A DNA stretch of 6,623 nucleotides from an uncultured Mesorhizobium sp. (GTDB taxonomy: Bacteria; Pseudomonadota; Alphaproteobacteria; Rhizobiales; Rhizobiaceae). The position numbers were made by a program, and so were the translations under genes. The number at the start of each line of letters is the position of its first letter. Within the stretch, counting starts at the first letter, position 1. The stretch covers positions 1 through 6,623 of the forward strand of contig CATMOC010000210.1 in NCBI GenBank assembly GCA_950071955.1, read 5' to 3'. This document shows, piece by piece, positions 1-6,623 of this stretch. Below the pieces are notes generated by a model that searched no databases, was not told where the DNA came from, and was given only the letters and a program-made list of their open reading frames with translations.

Positions 1-920
1 CCGACAACCGGATCGCGCGCTTCCGCGTGATGGGCAACAGAAGCGAACTGGAACTGGACATCGCCGATTTCTCGCGGCAGCTCTATACCTATCTGGCGCT
101 GTTTGGCGTCGGCATGATCGCCATCAACGCCATTGTCATTCTTCTGGGTCTGCGTCCTTTGGACCAGGTGCGCAATGCGCTCGCCCAGGTGCGGGAAGGC
201 ACCGCCAAGAAACTCGACGGCAGGTTTCCCTCCGAGATCGAACCGCTTGCCAGCGAGACGAACGCGCTGATCGAGAACAACCGACGAATCGTCGAACGGT
301 CGCGCACGCAGGTCGGCAATCTCGCCCATTCCCTGAAGACGCCGGTGGCCGTTCTCCTCAACGAAGGCCGTGCGATGGGCGGCGAGAAGGGCAGGCTGAT
401 CGTCGAACAGGCGGCCGCGCTCCAACAGCAGGTGGAGCACTACCTGCAGCGCGCGCGCATCGCCGCCCAGCGCGACAGCGTCGTCTTCCGCACGCCCATG
501 AAGGAGCCGCTGGAACGGCTCATGCGTGTTTTTCGCAAGCTCGACCGGAAGGTCGATATCGTCTTCGAGGCCCCGGAGCGCGAACTCGTCTTCGCCGGAG
601 AGCGGGAGGATCTCGAGGAAATCGCCGGCAATCTCCTGGAAAACGCCGTCAAATGGGCGCGGCGCACGGTACGAGTGCGGCTTTCGGCGGAAGTGGGAGC
701 CGTCCTGCTCACGATCGAGGACGACGGGCCGGGGATCCCCGAGGAACAGGCGCGCGAGGCGCTGAAGCGGGGGACCCGACTCGACGAGACGAAACCCGGC
801 ACCGGGCTCGGACTGGCTATCGTGCACGACCTCGTGCGCGAATATGGCGGCGAACTGGCGCTCGAGCGGTCGGAGCTCGGGGGGCTGAAAGCGGTCATCC
901 GCCTGCCGTCCGTGGGCTGA
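1..920 (+). CDS. PhoQ-type sensor histidine kinase, 5' end missing
   Basis: This is the C-terminal part of a membrane histidine kinase. The reading frame is open from the left edge (first full codon at 3), so the GTG/ATG codons at 27 and 30 are internal and the true start, first membrane helix and most of the sensor domain lie upstream. One transmembrane helix is visible at about 84-152 (LYTYLALFGVGMIAINA...), followed by a HAMP-like linker. The phosphoacceptor histidine sits in NLAHSLKTPVAVL (His codon 327-329), a form of the H-box typical of PhoQ relatives. The ATPase domain has an N-box (NLLENAVKW from 630), a G1 box (DDGPGIP from 720) and a G2 box (GTGLGLAIV, 798-824), so the kinase looks catalytically intact. 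A response regulator gene is expected just upstream but is not visible. A relation to rhizobial FeuQ-like kinases is possible but cannot be decided here. The ligand is unknown. Confidence 0.95.
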   Translation, partial: DNRIARFRVMGNRSELELDIADFSRQLYTYLALFGVGMIAINAIVILLGLRPLDQVRNALAQVREGTAKKLDGRFPSEIEPLASETNALIENNRRIVERSRTQVGNLAHSLKTPVAVLLNEGRAMGGEKGRLIVEQAAALQQQVEHYLQRARIAAQRDSVVFRTPMKEPLERLMRVFRKLDRKVDIVFEAPERELVFAGEREDLEEIAGNLLENAVKWARRTVRVRLSAEVGAVLLTIEDDGPGIPEEQAREALKRGTRLDETKPGTGLGLAIVHDLVREYGGELALERSELGGLKAVIRLPSVG

Positions 921-1066
921 TGTTCGACGGAACGGTCCCGGCGGGGCAATGGCGGTTCCGGTAGGAAAAACTGCGGGCGCGGGTTTCAGGCAAGCCCAAT
1001 TTCGGTCATACATCGTCGCTACCGCCCGGTGCTTCGGTCGCAGTCACGCAAGGGAACAATCCAGCG

Positions 1067-1483
1067 ATGCCCACAGCCGCGAAAGCTATAACGCTTTTGG
1101 CAGCCTGCCTTTCGCTTGGCGCGTGCACGACCACGTCGCTGACGAGCGGAGTGACCGCCCCGACGACGAAGGATACCATCATCGCCCAGATGAACGGCGG
1201 CCTGATCGGCGGCGACCTGGGCAAGAAACTGCCCGAGCGCGAGCGGCGCAAGGCGCTGGAAGCGGAATACCGGGCGCTCGAATACACCCCCGCGCGGACG
1301 CCGGTCACCTGGAAGGCAGATAACGGTCGAATGGGTGGTGAGGTGGTGGCGGCCCAGCCCTATCGCGTCGGCTCCCAGGACTGCCGCCAGTACAGCCACA
1401 AGCTCAGCGACGGCGTGCGCGAATCGGAGGCGCGCGGTACGGCCTGCCGCAATCCCGACGGCAGCTGGACGCCTCTGACCTGA
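1067..1483 (+). CDS. RT0821/Lpp0805-type surface lipoprotein
   Basis: A 138-residue small lipoprotein. The N-terminus has a lysine at 6, a hydrophobic stretch and a lipobox LGAC at 17-20, so Cys20 is the likely lipidated residue. The next residue is Thr, not Asp, which favours sorting to the outer membrane. A second lipobox-like LAAC at 11-14 leaves too short a hydrophobic core to be the better site. A short glycine-rich segment (GGLIGGDLG, 44-52) recalls the glycine zipper of the 17-kDa surface antigen family. The C-terminal half (PYRVGSQDCRQY, then RGTACRNPDGSW) matches the conserved end of that family, with Cys106 and Cys127 able to form a disulfide. The start is supported by AGGGAA at 1051-1056, 10 nt upstream. 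The molecular function is unknown; a structural envelope role is inferred. It is separated by 146 bp from the kinase and 90 bp from ccmI, so it may be its own transcription unit. Confidence 0.86.
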   Translation: MPTAAKAITLLAACLSLGACTTTSLTSGVTAPTTKDTIIAQMNGGLIGGDLGKKLPERERRKALEAEYRALEYTPARTPVTWKADNGRMGGEVVAAQPYRVGSQDCRQYSHKLSDGVRESEARGTACRNPDGSWTPLT

Positions 1484-1537
1484 ATGGCAGGTCCGCCACC
1501 CGGTCTGCTGCCGCCAAATAGCCGCATGTCCGGCCGA

Positions 1538-1553
1538 TTGGAATGCACTCCAA
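1538..1553. repeat. 16-bp imperfect dyad upstream of ccmI
   Basis: The sequence TTGGAATGCACTCCAA is an inverted repeat with 7 of 8 base pairs matching around a TGCA centre. It lies 20 bp before the ccmI start codon and is not followed by a T-run, so it does not look like an intrinsic terminator. It could be an operator for a dimeric regulator of the ccm operon, or chance. No known operator consensus is recognised. Confidence 0.4.
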
Positions 1554-1573
1554 CCATCGCTATTTGAGGTCGC

Positions 1574-2719
1574 ATGGTTTTCTGGATCGTGCTCGGACTG
1601 CTGACGGTGATCGCCAGCCTCGCCGTGATCCTGCCTCTTGCGGGCAGGCGCGAGGAGGCCGCGTCTGCGTCCGTGCATGACATCGAGGTGTACCGGGACC
1701 AGCTGGCCGAGGTGGAACGCGACGCCGAGCGCGGACTGATCGGCAAGCAGGAAGCCGAACAGGCGCGGGCCGAGATCGGCCGGCGGATCCTGAAACTCGA
1801 CGGCGCCGACAAGAATTCAAGCGAACAACGCCGGGGCGAGTCCGCCTTCGCGCGCGGGCTCGCGATGGCGGGCGTGCTGGCCGTGCCGCTGCTGAGCTGG
1901 GGCATCTACAATTCCATCGGGTCGCCGGAGCTTCCCGGCCAGCCGCTCGCCGAGAGGCTTGCGAAGAATCCCGGCGAGAGCAGCATCGACGAACTGGTCG
2001 CTCGGGCGGAGGCGCACCTTCGGGCCAATCCCGAGGACGGGCGCGGCTGGGACGTCCTGGCGCCGATCTATGCGCGGCTGGAAAGACCGGCCGAAGCGGC
2101 AACCGCCTACCGCAACGCCATCCGCCTGCTCGGGCCGAGCGCGGCGCGCGAGACCGGCCTCGGCGAGGCTCTGATGATGTCGGCCGGCGGTGTGGTGCCC
2201 GCCGACGCCGTCAATGCCTTCCAGCGCGCGCTGGACATCGATGGAAAGGATCCGAAGGCGCGGTTCTATCTCGCTACCGCCATGGCGCAGGAGGGAAGGA
2301 TCGCGGAAGCGGCCGACGCTCTTCGCGCGATGCTCGCCGACCTGCCGGAGACCTCTCCCTGGCGCGGCGTCGTCGAGCAGACGATCGCCCGGGCCGAGGA
2401 AGAGGCGAGCCGCAGCAGCACGGCTCAGGCCGGACCGACCCGCGAAGACGTCGAGGCCGCGAGCGGGATGAGCGCCGAGGATCGCAGCGCAATGATCGAG
2501 ATCATGGTTGCCCAGCTCGACGAAAGGCTAAGGGAGAACCCGGACGATCCGGAAGGATGGCAACGCCTGGTGCGTTCCTACATGGTGCTCGGCAAGGCGG
2601 ACGAGGCGCGCGACGCCCTCACCCGCGGCGTCGCTGCACTGGGCGAGGACAGTGGCGCTGCGCGCGAACTGGTGGCCTTCGCGGCGGAGCAGGGCGTGAA
2701 GGGCATGGAAGAACGATGA
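1574..2719 (+). CDS. ccmI: Cytochrome c maturation protein CcmI (CycH)
   Basis: A 381-residue System I protein that holds apocytochrome c in the periplasm and presents it to the CcmF-CcmH heme ligation complex. It has a first membrane helix at about 2-23, a charged cytoplasmic loop with the family signature ([16 protein letters not shown], then [12 protein letters not shown], about 35-65), and a second helix at about 92-114 followed by the conserved [11 protein letters not shown]. The rest is a periplasmic TPR domain: helical repeats are visible at about 138-186, 193-256 and 307-356, including [18 protein letters not shown] and [20 protein letters not shown] low-complexity linker at about 271-300 separates the last repeat block. 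Length is normal for alphaproteobacteria, where CcmI is separate from CcmH; in E. coli the two are fused. The ATG has GAGG at 1566-1569 with only 4 nt spacing. The stop overlaps the ccmE start in an ATGA, implying translational coupling. Confidence 0.96.
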   Translation: MVFWIVLGLLTVIASLAVILPLAGRREEAASASVHDIEVYRDQLAEVERDAERGLIGKQEAEQARAEIGRRILKLDGADKNSSEQRRGESAFARGLAMAGVLAVPLLSWGIYNSIGSPELPGQPLAERLAKNPGESSIDELVARAEAHLRANPEDGRGWDVLAPIYARLERPAEAATAYRNAIRLLGPSAARETGLGEALMMSAGGVVPADAVNAFQRALDIDGKDPKARFYLATAMAQEGRIAEAADALRAMLADLPETSPWRGVVEQTIARAEEEASRSSTAQAGPTREDVEAASGMSAEDRSAMIEIMVAQLDERLRENPDDPEGWQRLVRSYMVLGKADEARDALTRGVAALGEDSGAARELVAFAAEQGVKGMEER

Positions 2720-3150
2720 CGCGGAAGCAGAAAAGACTGTCGATCATACTGGGTGCACTGGCGTTTCTCGGCACAGCGACCGGTCTCACCTTCTATGCGC
2801 TCGGGCAGAAGACCTCCTACTTCTACATGCCGGCGGACCTCACCACCGCCAGCATCGCGCCGGGACAGCGCATACGGCTGGGCGGACTGGTCGAGGACGG
2901 ATCGATCGTGCGAGACCAGGGCACGCGCGTCTCGTTCGGCGTCTCCGATGGTGGCGGCCACGTCGAAGTCGTCTATGATGGCATCCTGCCCGACCTGTTC
3001 CGCGAGGGGCAGGGCGTGGTGACGGAAGGCACGTTCGATCCGAGCGGAACCTTCGTCGCCGACAGCGTGCTCGCCAAGCACGACGAGAACTACATGCCCA
3101 AGGAAGTCGCCGACAGCCTTAAGGCGCAGGGCGTCTGGCAGGAAGACTGA
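2716..3150 (+). CDS. ccmE: Heme chaperone CcmE (CycJ)
   Basis: A 144-residue periplasmic heme chaperone anchored by one N-terminal helix (about 8-29, after the basic TRKQKR). It receives heme from the CcmABCD complex, binds it covalently and passes it to CcmF. The soluble part is an OB-fold beta barrel recognisable from [36 protein letters not shown] and [18 protein letters not shown]. His122 in the HDENY motif is the covalent heme attachment residue of the family and Tyr126 is the usual axial ligand; both are present, so the protein should be functional. The ATG at 2716 overlaps the ccmI stop codon and has GGAAG at 2707-2711 upstream. A longer reading frame starting at 2557 exists, but it would only overlap ccmI and would bury the membrane anchor, so the 2716 start is chosen. 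Confidence 0.98.
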   Translation: MTRKQKRLSIILGALAFLGTATGLTFYALGQKTSYFYMPADLTTASIAPGQRIRLGGLVEDGSIVRDQGTRVSFGVSDGGGHVEVVYDGILPDLFREGQGVVTEGTFDPSGTFVADSVLAKHDENYMPKEVADSLKAQGVWQED

Positions 3151-3156
3151 GGGAGG
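3149..3156 (+). promoter_or_regulatory. Ribosome binding site for ccmF
   Basis: GAGGGAGG overlaps the ccmE stop codon and lies 9 nt before the TTG at 3166. It is the strongest purine-rich match in this junction and decides in favour of the unusual TTG start of ccmF, because the next in-frame ATG is 34 codons further in. Confidence 0.8.
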
Positions 3157-3165
3157 CCGCAGGCA

Positions 3166-5154
3166 TTGGTCGAAACCGGACATTTCGCGCTCGTTCTGGC
3201 GTTTGCGCTGTCACTGGTCCAGTTCGTCCTGCCGCTGGTCGGCTCGCGCACGGGCGACGCACGCCTGATGGCGACCGCCGGGCCGGTTGCGGCCACCGGA
3301 TTTGCGATGACCGCCATCTCGTTCGCGGCGCTGACCGCCGCCTACGTGCTGTCGGATTTCTCGGTCCTCAACGTCTTCGAGAATTCGCACTCGCAGAAGC
3401 CGCTGCTTTACAAGTTCTCGGGCACCTGGGGAAACCACGAGGGCTCGATGCTGCTCTGGGTGCTGATCCTCACCTTCTTCGGCGCCCTGGTGGCGGCGTT
3501 CGGCCGCAATCTGCCCGCAACGCTGCGCGCCAACGTGCTCTCGATCCAGGGATTGATCGGCTCGGCCTTCTTCCTTTTCATCCTCGCCACCTCCAACCCT
3601 TTCGCCCGGCTCAACCCGGCGCCGATCGAAGGGCAGGACCTGAACCCGGTGCTCCAGGACGTCGGCCTCGCCATCCATCCGCCGCTCCTCTATCTCGGCT
3701 ACGTCGGATTCTCCGTCTGCTTCTCCTTCGCGGTGGCCGCGCTGATCGAGGGGCGAATCGACGCCGCCTGGGCGCGCTGGGTGCGGCCGTGGACGCTGGC
3801 CGCCTGGGTGTTCCTCACCGGCGGTATCGCGATGGGCTCGTTCTGGGCCTATTACGAGCTCGGCTGGGGCGGTTTCTGGTTCTGGGACCCGGTGGAGAAC
3901 GCCTCCTTCATGCCGTGGCTTGCCGGAACCGCACTGCTGCATTCCGCGATCGTCATGGAGAAGCGCTCGGCGCTGAAGATCTGGACGATCCTTCTGGCCA
4001 TCCTCACCTTTTCTCTGTCGCTGCTCGGAACGTTCCTCGTCCGGTCCGGCGTGCTCACATCCGTACATGCCTTCGCGACCGATCCCGCCCGCGGCGTTTT
4101 CATCCTCGCCATCCTCACGCTCTTCATCGGCGGCGCGCTGGCGCTATTTGCCTGGCGGGCGCAATCGCTCGCGCCGGGCGGCATCTTCCATCCGATCTCG
4201 CGCGAGGGCGCGCTGGTGCTCAACAACCTGTTCCTGAGCACCGCGGTCGCCACCGTGCTCGTCGGCACGCTCTACCCGTTGGCGCTCGAAGCCGTGACGG
4301 GGGAGAAGATCTCCGTCGGCGCGCCCTTCTTTGACCTGACCTTCGGGCCGCTGATGGTGCCGTTGCTCATCGCCGTGCCCTTCGGCCCACTGCTCGCTTG
4401 GAAGCGCGCCGATCTCTGGGCCGCATCGCAGCGCCTGGCCCTTGCGGCGGGCGGGGCGCTCGTGGTCATTCTCTTCGTCGCGCTCTTCATCGACCGCGCC
4501 TCGGTCTTCGCCGCGCTCGGCATCGGGCTCGCAGTCTGGCTGATCCTCGGCGCGCTGACGGATCTCGCACTCAAATCCGGCATCGGCAGCGTCTCGACCT
4601 CCGTGGCGCTACGGCGCTTCGCAGGGCTGCCGCGCTCGGCCTATGGCACCTCGCTGGCGCATCTCGGGCTCGGGCTGACGACGCTCGGTATCGTCTCGGT
4701 CACGACGCTCCAGACGGAACACATCCTGACAATGAAGCCCGGCGATACCGTCGAGGTCGCCGGCTACCAGTTGCGGTTCGACGGCCTGCAGCCGTTCCAG
4801 GGCCAGAATTTCACCGAGGATCGCGGCTTGTTTCCGCTCCTCGACTCGGATGGCGACGTCCTGACGACCATCATGTCTGCGAAGCGGTTCTATCCGGCGC
4901 GCCAGATGCCGACCACGGAAGCCGGCATCTCCACCCGCGGCCTCAGCCAGATGTACGTCTCGCTCGGCGATCCCGTCGATGGCGGCGGCATCGTCGTGCG
5001 CATCTGGTGGAAGCCGTTCGTGACGCTGATCTGGCTGGGAGCGGTCGTCATGATGGGTGGCGGCATCCTGTCGCTCCTCGACCGGCGCCTGAGGGTCGGC
5101 GCGCCGGCACGGCGCGCGAGAAAGACCGGTGAAGCGACCGGAGCGGCGCACTGA
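3166..5154 (+). CDS. ccmF: Heme lyase subunit CcmF (CycK), TTG start
   Basis: A 662-residue polytopic inner-membrane protein that, with CcmH and CcmI, attaches heme from CcmE to the CxxCH motif of apocytochromes c. About 15 hydrophobic segments run through the protein. The WWD domain is clear at about 226-246 ([20 protein letters not shown]). Four conserved histidines are seen: His171 in [12 protein letters not shown], His259 in [11 protein letters not shown], His301 in SVHAFATDP and His499 in AHLGLG. They correspond to the histidines known to ligand the WWD heme and the internal heme b in the family. A periplasmic domain spans about 513-615 before the last helix. Length is typical. The N-terminus [14 protein letters not shown] matches the family start, and the only usable start codon is TTG at 3166, since the ccmE stop lies in the same frame at 3148-3150. 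It is 15 bp after ccmE and 5 bp before ccmH. Confidence 0.98.
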   Translation: MVETGHFALVLAFALSLVQFVLPLVGSRTGDARLMATAGPVAATGFAMTAISFAALTAAYVLSDFSVLNVFENSHSQKPLLYKFSGTWGNHEGSMLLWVLILTFFGALVAAFGRNLPATLRANVLSIQGLIGSAFFLFILATSNPFARLNPAPIEGQDLNPVLQDVGLAIHPPLLYLGYVGFSVCFSFAVAALIEGRIDAAWARWVRPWTLAAWVFLTGGIAMGSFWAYYELGWGGFWFWDPVENASFMPWLAGTALLHSAIVMEKRSALKIWTILLAILTFSLSLLGTFLVRSGVLTSVHAFATDPARGVFILAILTLFIGGALALFAWRAQSLAPGGIFHPISREGALVLNNLFLSTAVATVLVGTLYPLALEAVTGEKISVGAPFFDLTFGPLMVPLLIAVPFGPLLAWKRADLWAASQRLALAAGGALVVILFVALFIDRASVFAALGIGLAVWLILGALTDLALKSGIGSVSTSVALRRFAGLPRSAYGTSLAHLGLGLTTLGIVSVTTLQTEHILTMKPGDTVEVAGYQLRFDGLQPFQGQNFTEDRGLFPLLDSDGDVLTTIMSAKRFYPARQMPTTEAGISTRGLSQMYVSLGDPVDGGGIVVRIWWKPFVTLIWLGAVVMMGGGILSLLDRRLRVGAPARRARKTGEATGAAH

Positions 5155-5159
5155 CCGCC

Positions 5160-5630
5160 ATGGCGCTGCTGCGCACCCTCCTGATGGTCCTCGCCATCGC
5201 ATTCTCAGCCACGGTCACGCGCGCCGTGCTTCCGGACGAAGTGCTGGAGGATCCGGTTCTGGAGTCTCGCGCCCGCGCTCTGTCGGCGGAACTGCGCTGC
5301 CTCGTGTGCCAGAACCAGTCGATCGACGATTCCAACGCCGAACTCGCGCGCGACCTGCGCATCCTCGTGCGCGAGCGGCTCGTGGCCGGCGACACGAACG
5401 AGGAAGTGATGGCCTTCATCGTCTCGCGCTACGGCGAGTTCGTGCTTTTGAAGCCAAAATTCAGCATCCAGAACCTGGCGCTCTGGGGAACGCCTCTGGT
5501 CGTGATTCTTGCGGGCGCAGGCTTCCTCCTCCTGCGCGGGCGCGGCGCTCGCACGCAGCCCGGCCGTCTTTCCGCCGATGAGGAGGAGAGGCTCGGTGAG
5601 ATTCTGCGGGAGCGGGATCGCCCGAACTGA
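5160..5630 (+). CDS. ccmH: Cytochrome c maturation protein CcmH (CycL)
   Basis: A 156-residue membrane-anchored thiol oxidoreductase of System I. It works in the periplasm on the CxxCH cysteines of apocytochrome c, keeping them reduced or forming a mixed disulfide before heme ligation by CcmF. It has a cleavable-type signal (Arg5, hydrophobic core about 6-18, likely cut near 22), the redox motif [11 protein letters not shown] with Cys47 and Cys50, the following conserved [11 protein letters not shown], and YGEFVLLKP at 91-99. A single membrane helix spans about 106-126, with a short charged cytoplasmic tail. It is the short form without a fused CcmI domain. The ATG at 5160 is preferred over Met9 because the signal peptide needs the upstream arginine. 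No good ribosome binding site is at the right distance (the nearest GGAG is about 16 nt away), so translation is probably coupled to ccmF, which ends 5 bp earlier. Confidence 0.97.
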   Translation: MALLRTLLMVLAIAFSATVTRAVLPDEVLEDPVLESRARALSAELRCLVCQNQSIDDSNAELARDLRILVRERLVAGDTNEEVMAFIVSRYGEFVLLKPKFSIQNLALWGTPLVVILAGAGFLLLRGRGARTQPGRLSADEEERLGEILRERDRPN

Positions 5631-5651
5631 TAGGCTACTCCGACAATTACC

Positions 5652-5660
5652 GAGGGGAGG
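5652..5660 (+). promoter_or_regulatory. Strong ribosome binding site for the hydrolase-OsmC gene
   Basis: GAGGGGAGG lies 9 nt before the GTG at 5670 in the 39-bp gap after ccmH. It supports the GTG as start codon; the first in-frame ATG is codon 24 and would remove the first beta strands of the hydrolase fold. Confidence 0.75.
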
Positions 5661-5669
5661 CTGTCGCCC

Positions 5670-6623
5670 GTGGATCCGATCATCCGTCGCTTGGAATTTC
5701 CCGGACATTCCGGCGCGCAGCTTGCCGCACGCCTCGACATGCCGAATGGGCCCATCCGGGCCTATGCGCTGTTCGCGCACTGCTTCACCTGCTCCAAGGA
5801 CCTTCTGGCCGTAAGGCGGATCGCGGCGGAGCTGGCGCGCGCCGGCATCGCCGTACTTCGCTTCGATTTCACCGGGCTCGGATCGAGCGAGGGTGAATTC
5901 GCCTCGACCGACTTTTCCTCGAACGTGGGCGACCTAGTCGCCGCCGCGGAATTCCTTAGCGATAATTTCGAAGCCCCCGCGCTGCTGATCGGCCATTCGC
6001 TCGGCGGTGCCGCGGTCCTGGCCGCGGCCCGGGATATTCCGGAAGCACGTGCGGTCGTCACGATCGGCGCTCCGGCCGATACGGGCCACGTGCTGAAGAA
6101 TTTCGGTGCGAGCCTTCCCGAGATCGAGCGCGATGGAGAGGCCGCGGTGAAGCTCGGCGGGCGAAGCTTCCGGATCGGCCGCCAGTTCGTCGACGACGTG
6201 CGCGCCACCAGGCTCGCCGAGTGTATCGCTGCCATGCGCAAGCCGCTGCTCATCCTGCATTCGCCGATCGACCGGATCGTCGGCATCGAGAACGCGACCA
6301 CGATCTTCACGGCGGCCAAACACCCGAAGAGCTTCGTGTCGCTGGACAAGGCCGACCATCTGCTCTCCGACCCTGACAATGCCGCGTTCGTCGCCTCGGT
6401 GATCACCGGCTGGTCGTCGCGCTATCTCAAGGGCGACAGGCCGCAGGGAGAGGAGGCGGTCGAGCACGTCCGGGTCATGGAGACAGGCGAGGGCAGGTTC
6501 CAGAACGCCGTGCAAGCAGGGCGCCACCGCCTCTTCGCGGACGAACCGCCGGGCGTGGGCGGACTGGACACCGGGCCGTCCCCCTACGATTTTCTCTCCA
6601 TCGCGCTCGGCGCCTGCACCTCA
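5670..6623 (+). CDS. Bifunctional alpha/beta hydrolase-OsmC fusion protein, 3' end missing
   Basis: The frame is open from GTG 5670 to the window edge, giving 318 residues of a longer protein. Residues 1 to about 255 form an alpha/beta hydrolase. The nucleophile elbow is GHSLGG with Ser110, the acid is probably Asp201 in HSPIDRIVG, and the base is probably His230 in KADHLLSDP, so the triad is complete. From about 262 an OsmC-type domain begins ([20 protein letters not shown], then [22 protein letters not shown]), ending just after Cys316, the first of the two redox cysteines of OsmC. The second is beyond the edge. OsmC proteins reduce organic hydroperoxides with such cysteines; characterised hydrolase-OsmC fusions are, from memory, carboxylesterases. 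No signal peptide is seen, so it is likely cytoplasmic. Residues 37-41 read HCFTC where ordinary hydrolases usually have an HG-x-x-G oxyanion loop. It may be co-transcribed with ccmH. The substrate is unknown. Confidence 0.93.
   Translation, partial: MDPIIRRLEFPGHSGAQLAARLDMPNGPIRAYALFAHCFTCSKDLLAVRRIAAELARAGIAVLRFDFTGLGSSEGEFASTDFSSNVGDLVAAAEFLSDNFEAPALLIGHSLGGAAVLAAARDIPEARAVVTIGAPADTGHVLKNFGASLPEIERDGEAAVKLGGRSFRIGRQFVDDVRATRLAECIAAMRKPLLILHSPIDRIVGIENATTIFTAAKHPKSFVSLDKADHLLSDPDNAAFVASVITGWSSRYLKGDRPQGEEAVEHVRVMETGEGRFQNAVQAGRHRLFADEPPGVGGLDTGPSPYDFLSIALGACTS

Noticed and set aside
928..960. Inverted repeat CGGAAC / GTTCCG downstream of the kinase
   Set aside because: The 6-bp arms enclose a 21-nt loop and are followed by an A-run rather than a T-run on the + strand, so it is not a terminator for the kinase gene.
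981..997. Stem-loop GGGTTT / AAGCCC after the kinase gene, followed by AATTT, as a possible intrinsic terminator
   Set aside because: The stem is only 6 pairs with one G-U and the T-run is three bases, too weak to call; chance hairpins of this size are common in GC-rich DNA.
949..1323. + strand frame of 124 codons overlapping the lipoprotein start
   Set aside because: It has no ribosome binding site or recognisable domain and overlaps the lipoprotein, which has a clear signal, lipobox and family motifs in another frame.
1538..1565. TTGGAA and CTATTT with a 16-bp spacer as a sigma-70 promoter for ccmI
   Set aside because: The -10-like element would touch the ribosome binding site at 1566 and leave almost no leader; the match to consensus is also poor.
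2557..2715. Upstream extension of ccmE to a start at 2557
   Set aside because: The extra 53 residues are Arg/Gly-rich out-of-frame ccmI sequence; the ATG at 2716 gives the normal CcmE length and N-terminal anchor.
3211..4068. Long minus-strand reading frame (285 codons) opposite ccmF
   Set aside because: It is a shadow of high-GC coding sequence: the product is rich in Arg, Glu, Gly and His with no recognisable domain, while the + strand encodes an unmistakable CcmF.
5762..6406. Minus-strand frame of 214 codons opposite the hydrolase gene
   Set aside because: It is low-complexity and Ser/Ala/Arg-rich with no recognisable domain; the + strand frame has the complete catalytic triad motifs of a hydrolase.

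Overview
The window is GC-rich, densely coded DNA from an alphaproteobacterium. It most resembles the rhizobial order Hyphomicrobiales, for example a Mesorhizobium-like lineage. This placement is an inference from the ccmI-ccmE-ccmF-ccmH order (the rhizobial cycHJKL cluster) and from the style of the proteins; the exact genus cannot be read from the window. All seven supported genes lie on the + strand.

Layout. Positions 1-920 hold the 3' part of a PhoQ-type sensor histidine kinase that begins upstream. A 146-bp gap follows, then a small outer-membrane-type lipoprotein of the RT0821/Lpp0805 surface-antigen family (1067-1483). After a 90-bp gap with a near-perfect 16-bp dyad comes the core of the window, a compact cytochrome c maturation operon: ccmI (1574-2719), ccmE (2716-3150), ccmF (3166-5154) and ccmH (5160-5630). 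The window ends inside a gene for a fused alpha/beta hydrolase-OsmC protein (5670-6623, cut by the window edge), which starts 39 bp after ccmH from a GTG codon behind a strong ribosome binding site.

How the genes work together. CcmE carries heme covalently on a conserved histidine. CcmF holds the WWD heme-handling domain and accepts heme from CcmE. CcmH has the CxxC pair that acts on apocytochrome thiols, and CcmI uses a periplasmic TPR domain to chaperone apocytochrome c. Together they form the heme-ligation half of System I. The heme export half (CcmABCD) and the CcmG thioredoxin are not in this window, and in rhizobia they are normally encoded elsewhere. The kinase and lipoprotein upstream may be unrelated to cytochrome biogenesis. 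The hydrolase-OsmC gene downstream could be co-transcribed, because no terminator is visible in the short gap.

Novelty. Most of the window is ordinary, well-understood housekeeping DNA. I see no mobile element, CRISPR array, RNA gene or undescribed multi-gene system. The most interesting points are modest: a Cys-x-x-Cys pair in the expected oxyanion-hole loop of a hydrolase that is itself fused to a cysteine peroxidase-type domain, the dyad just upstream of ccmI, and the TTG start of ccmF, whose ribosome binding site overlaps the ccmE stop codon.
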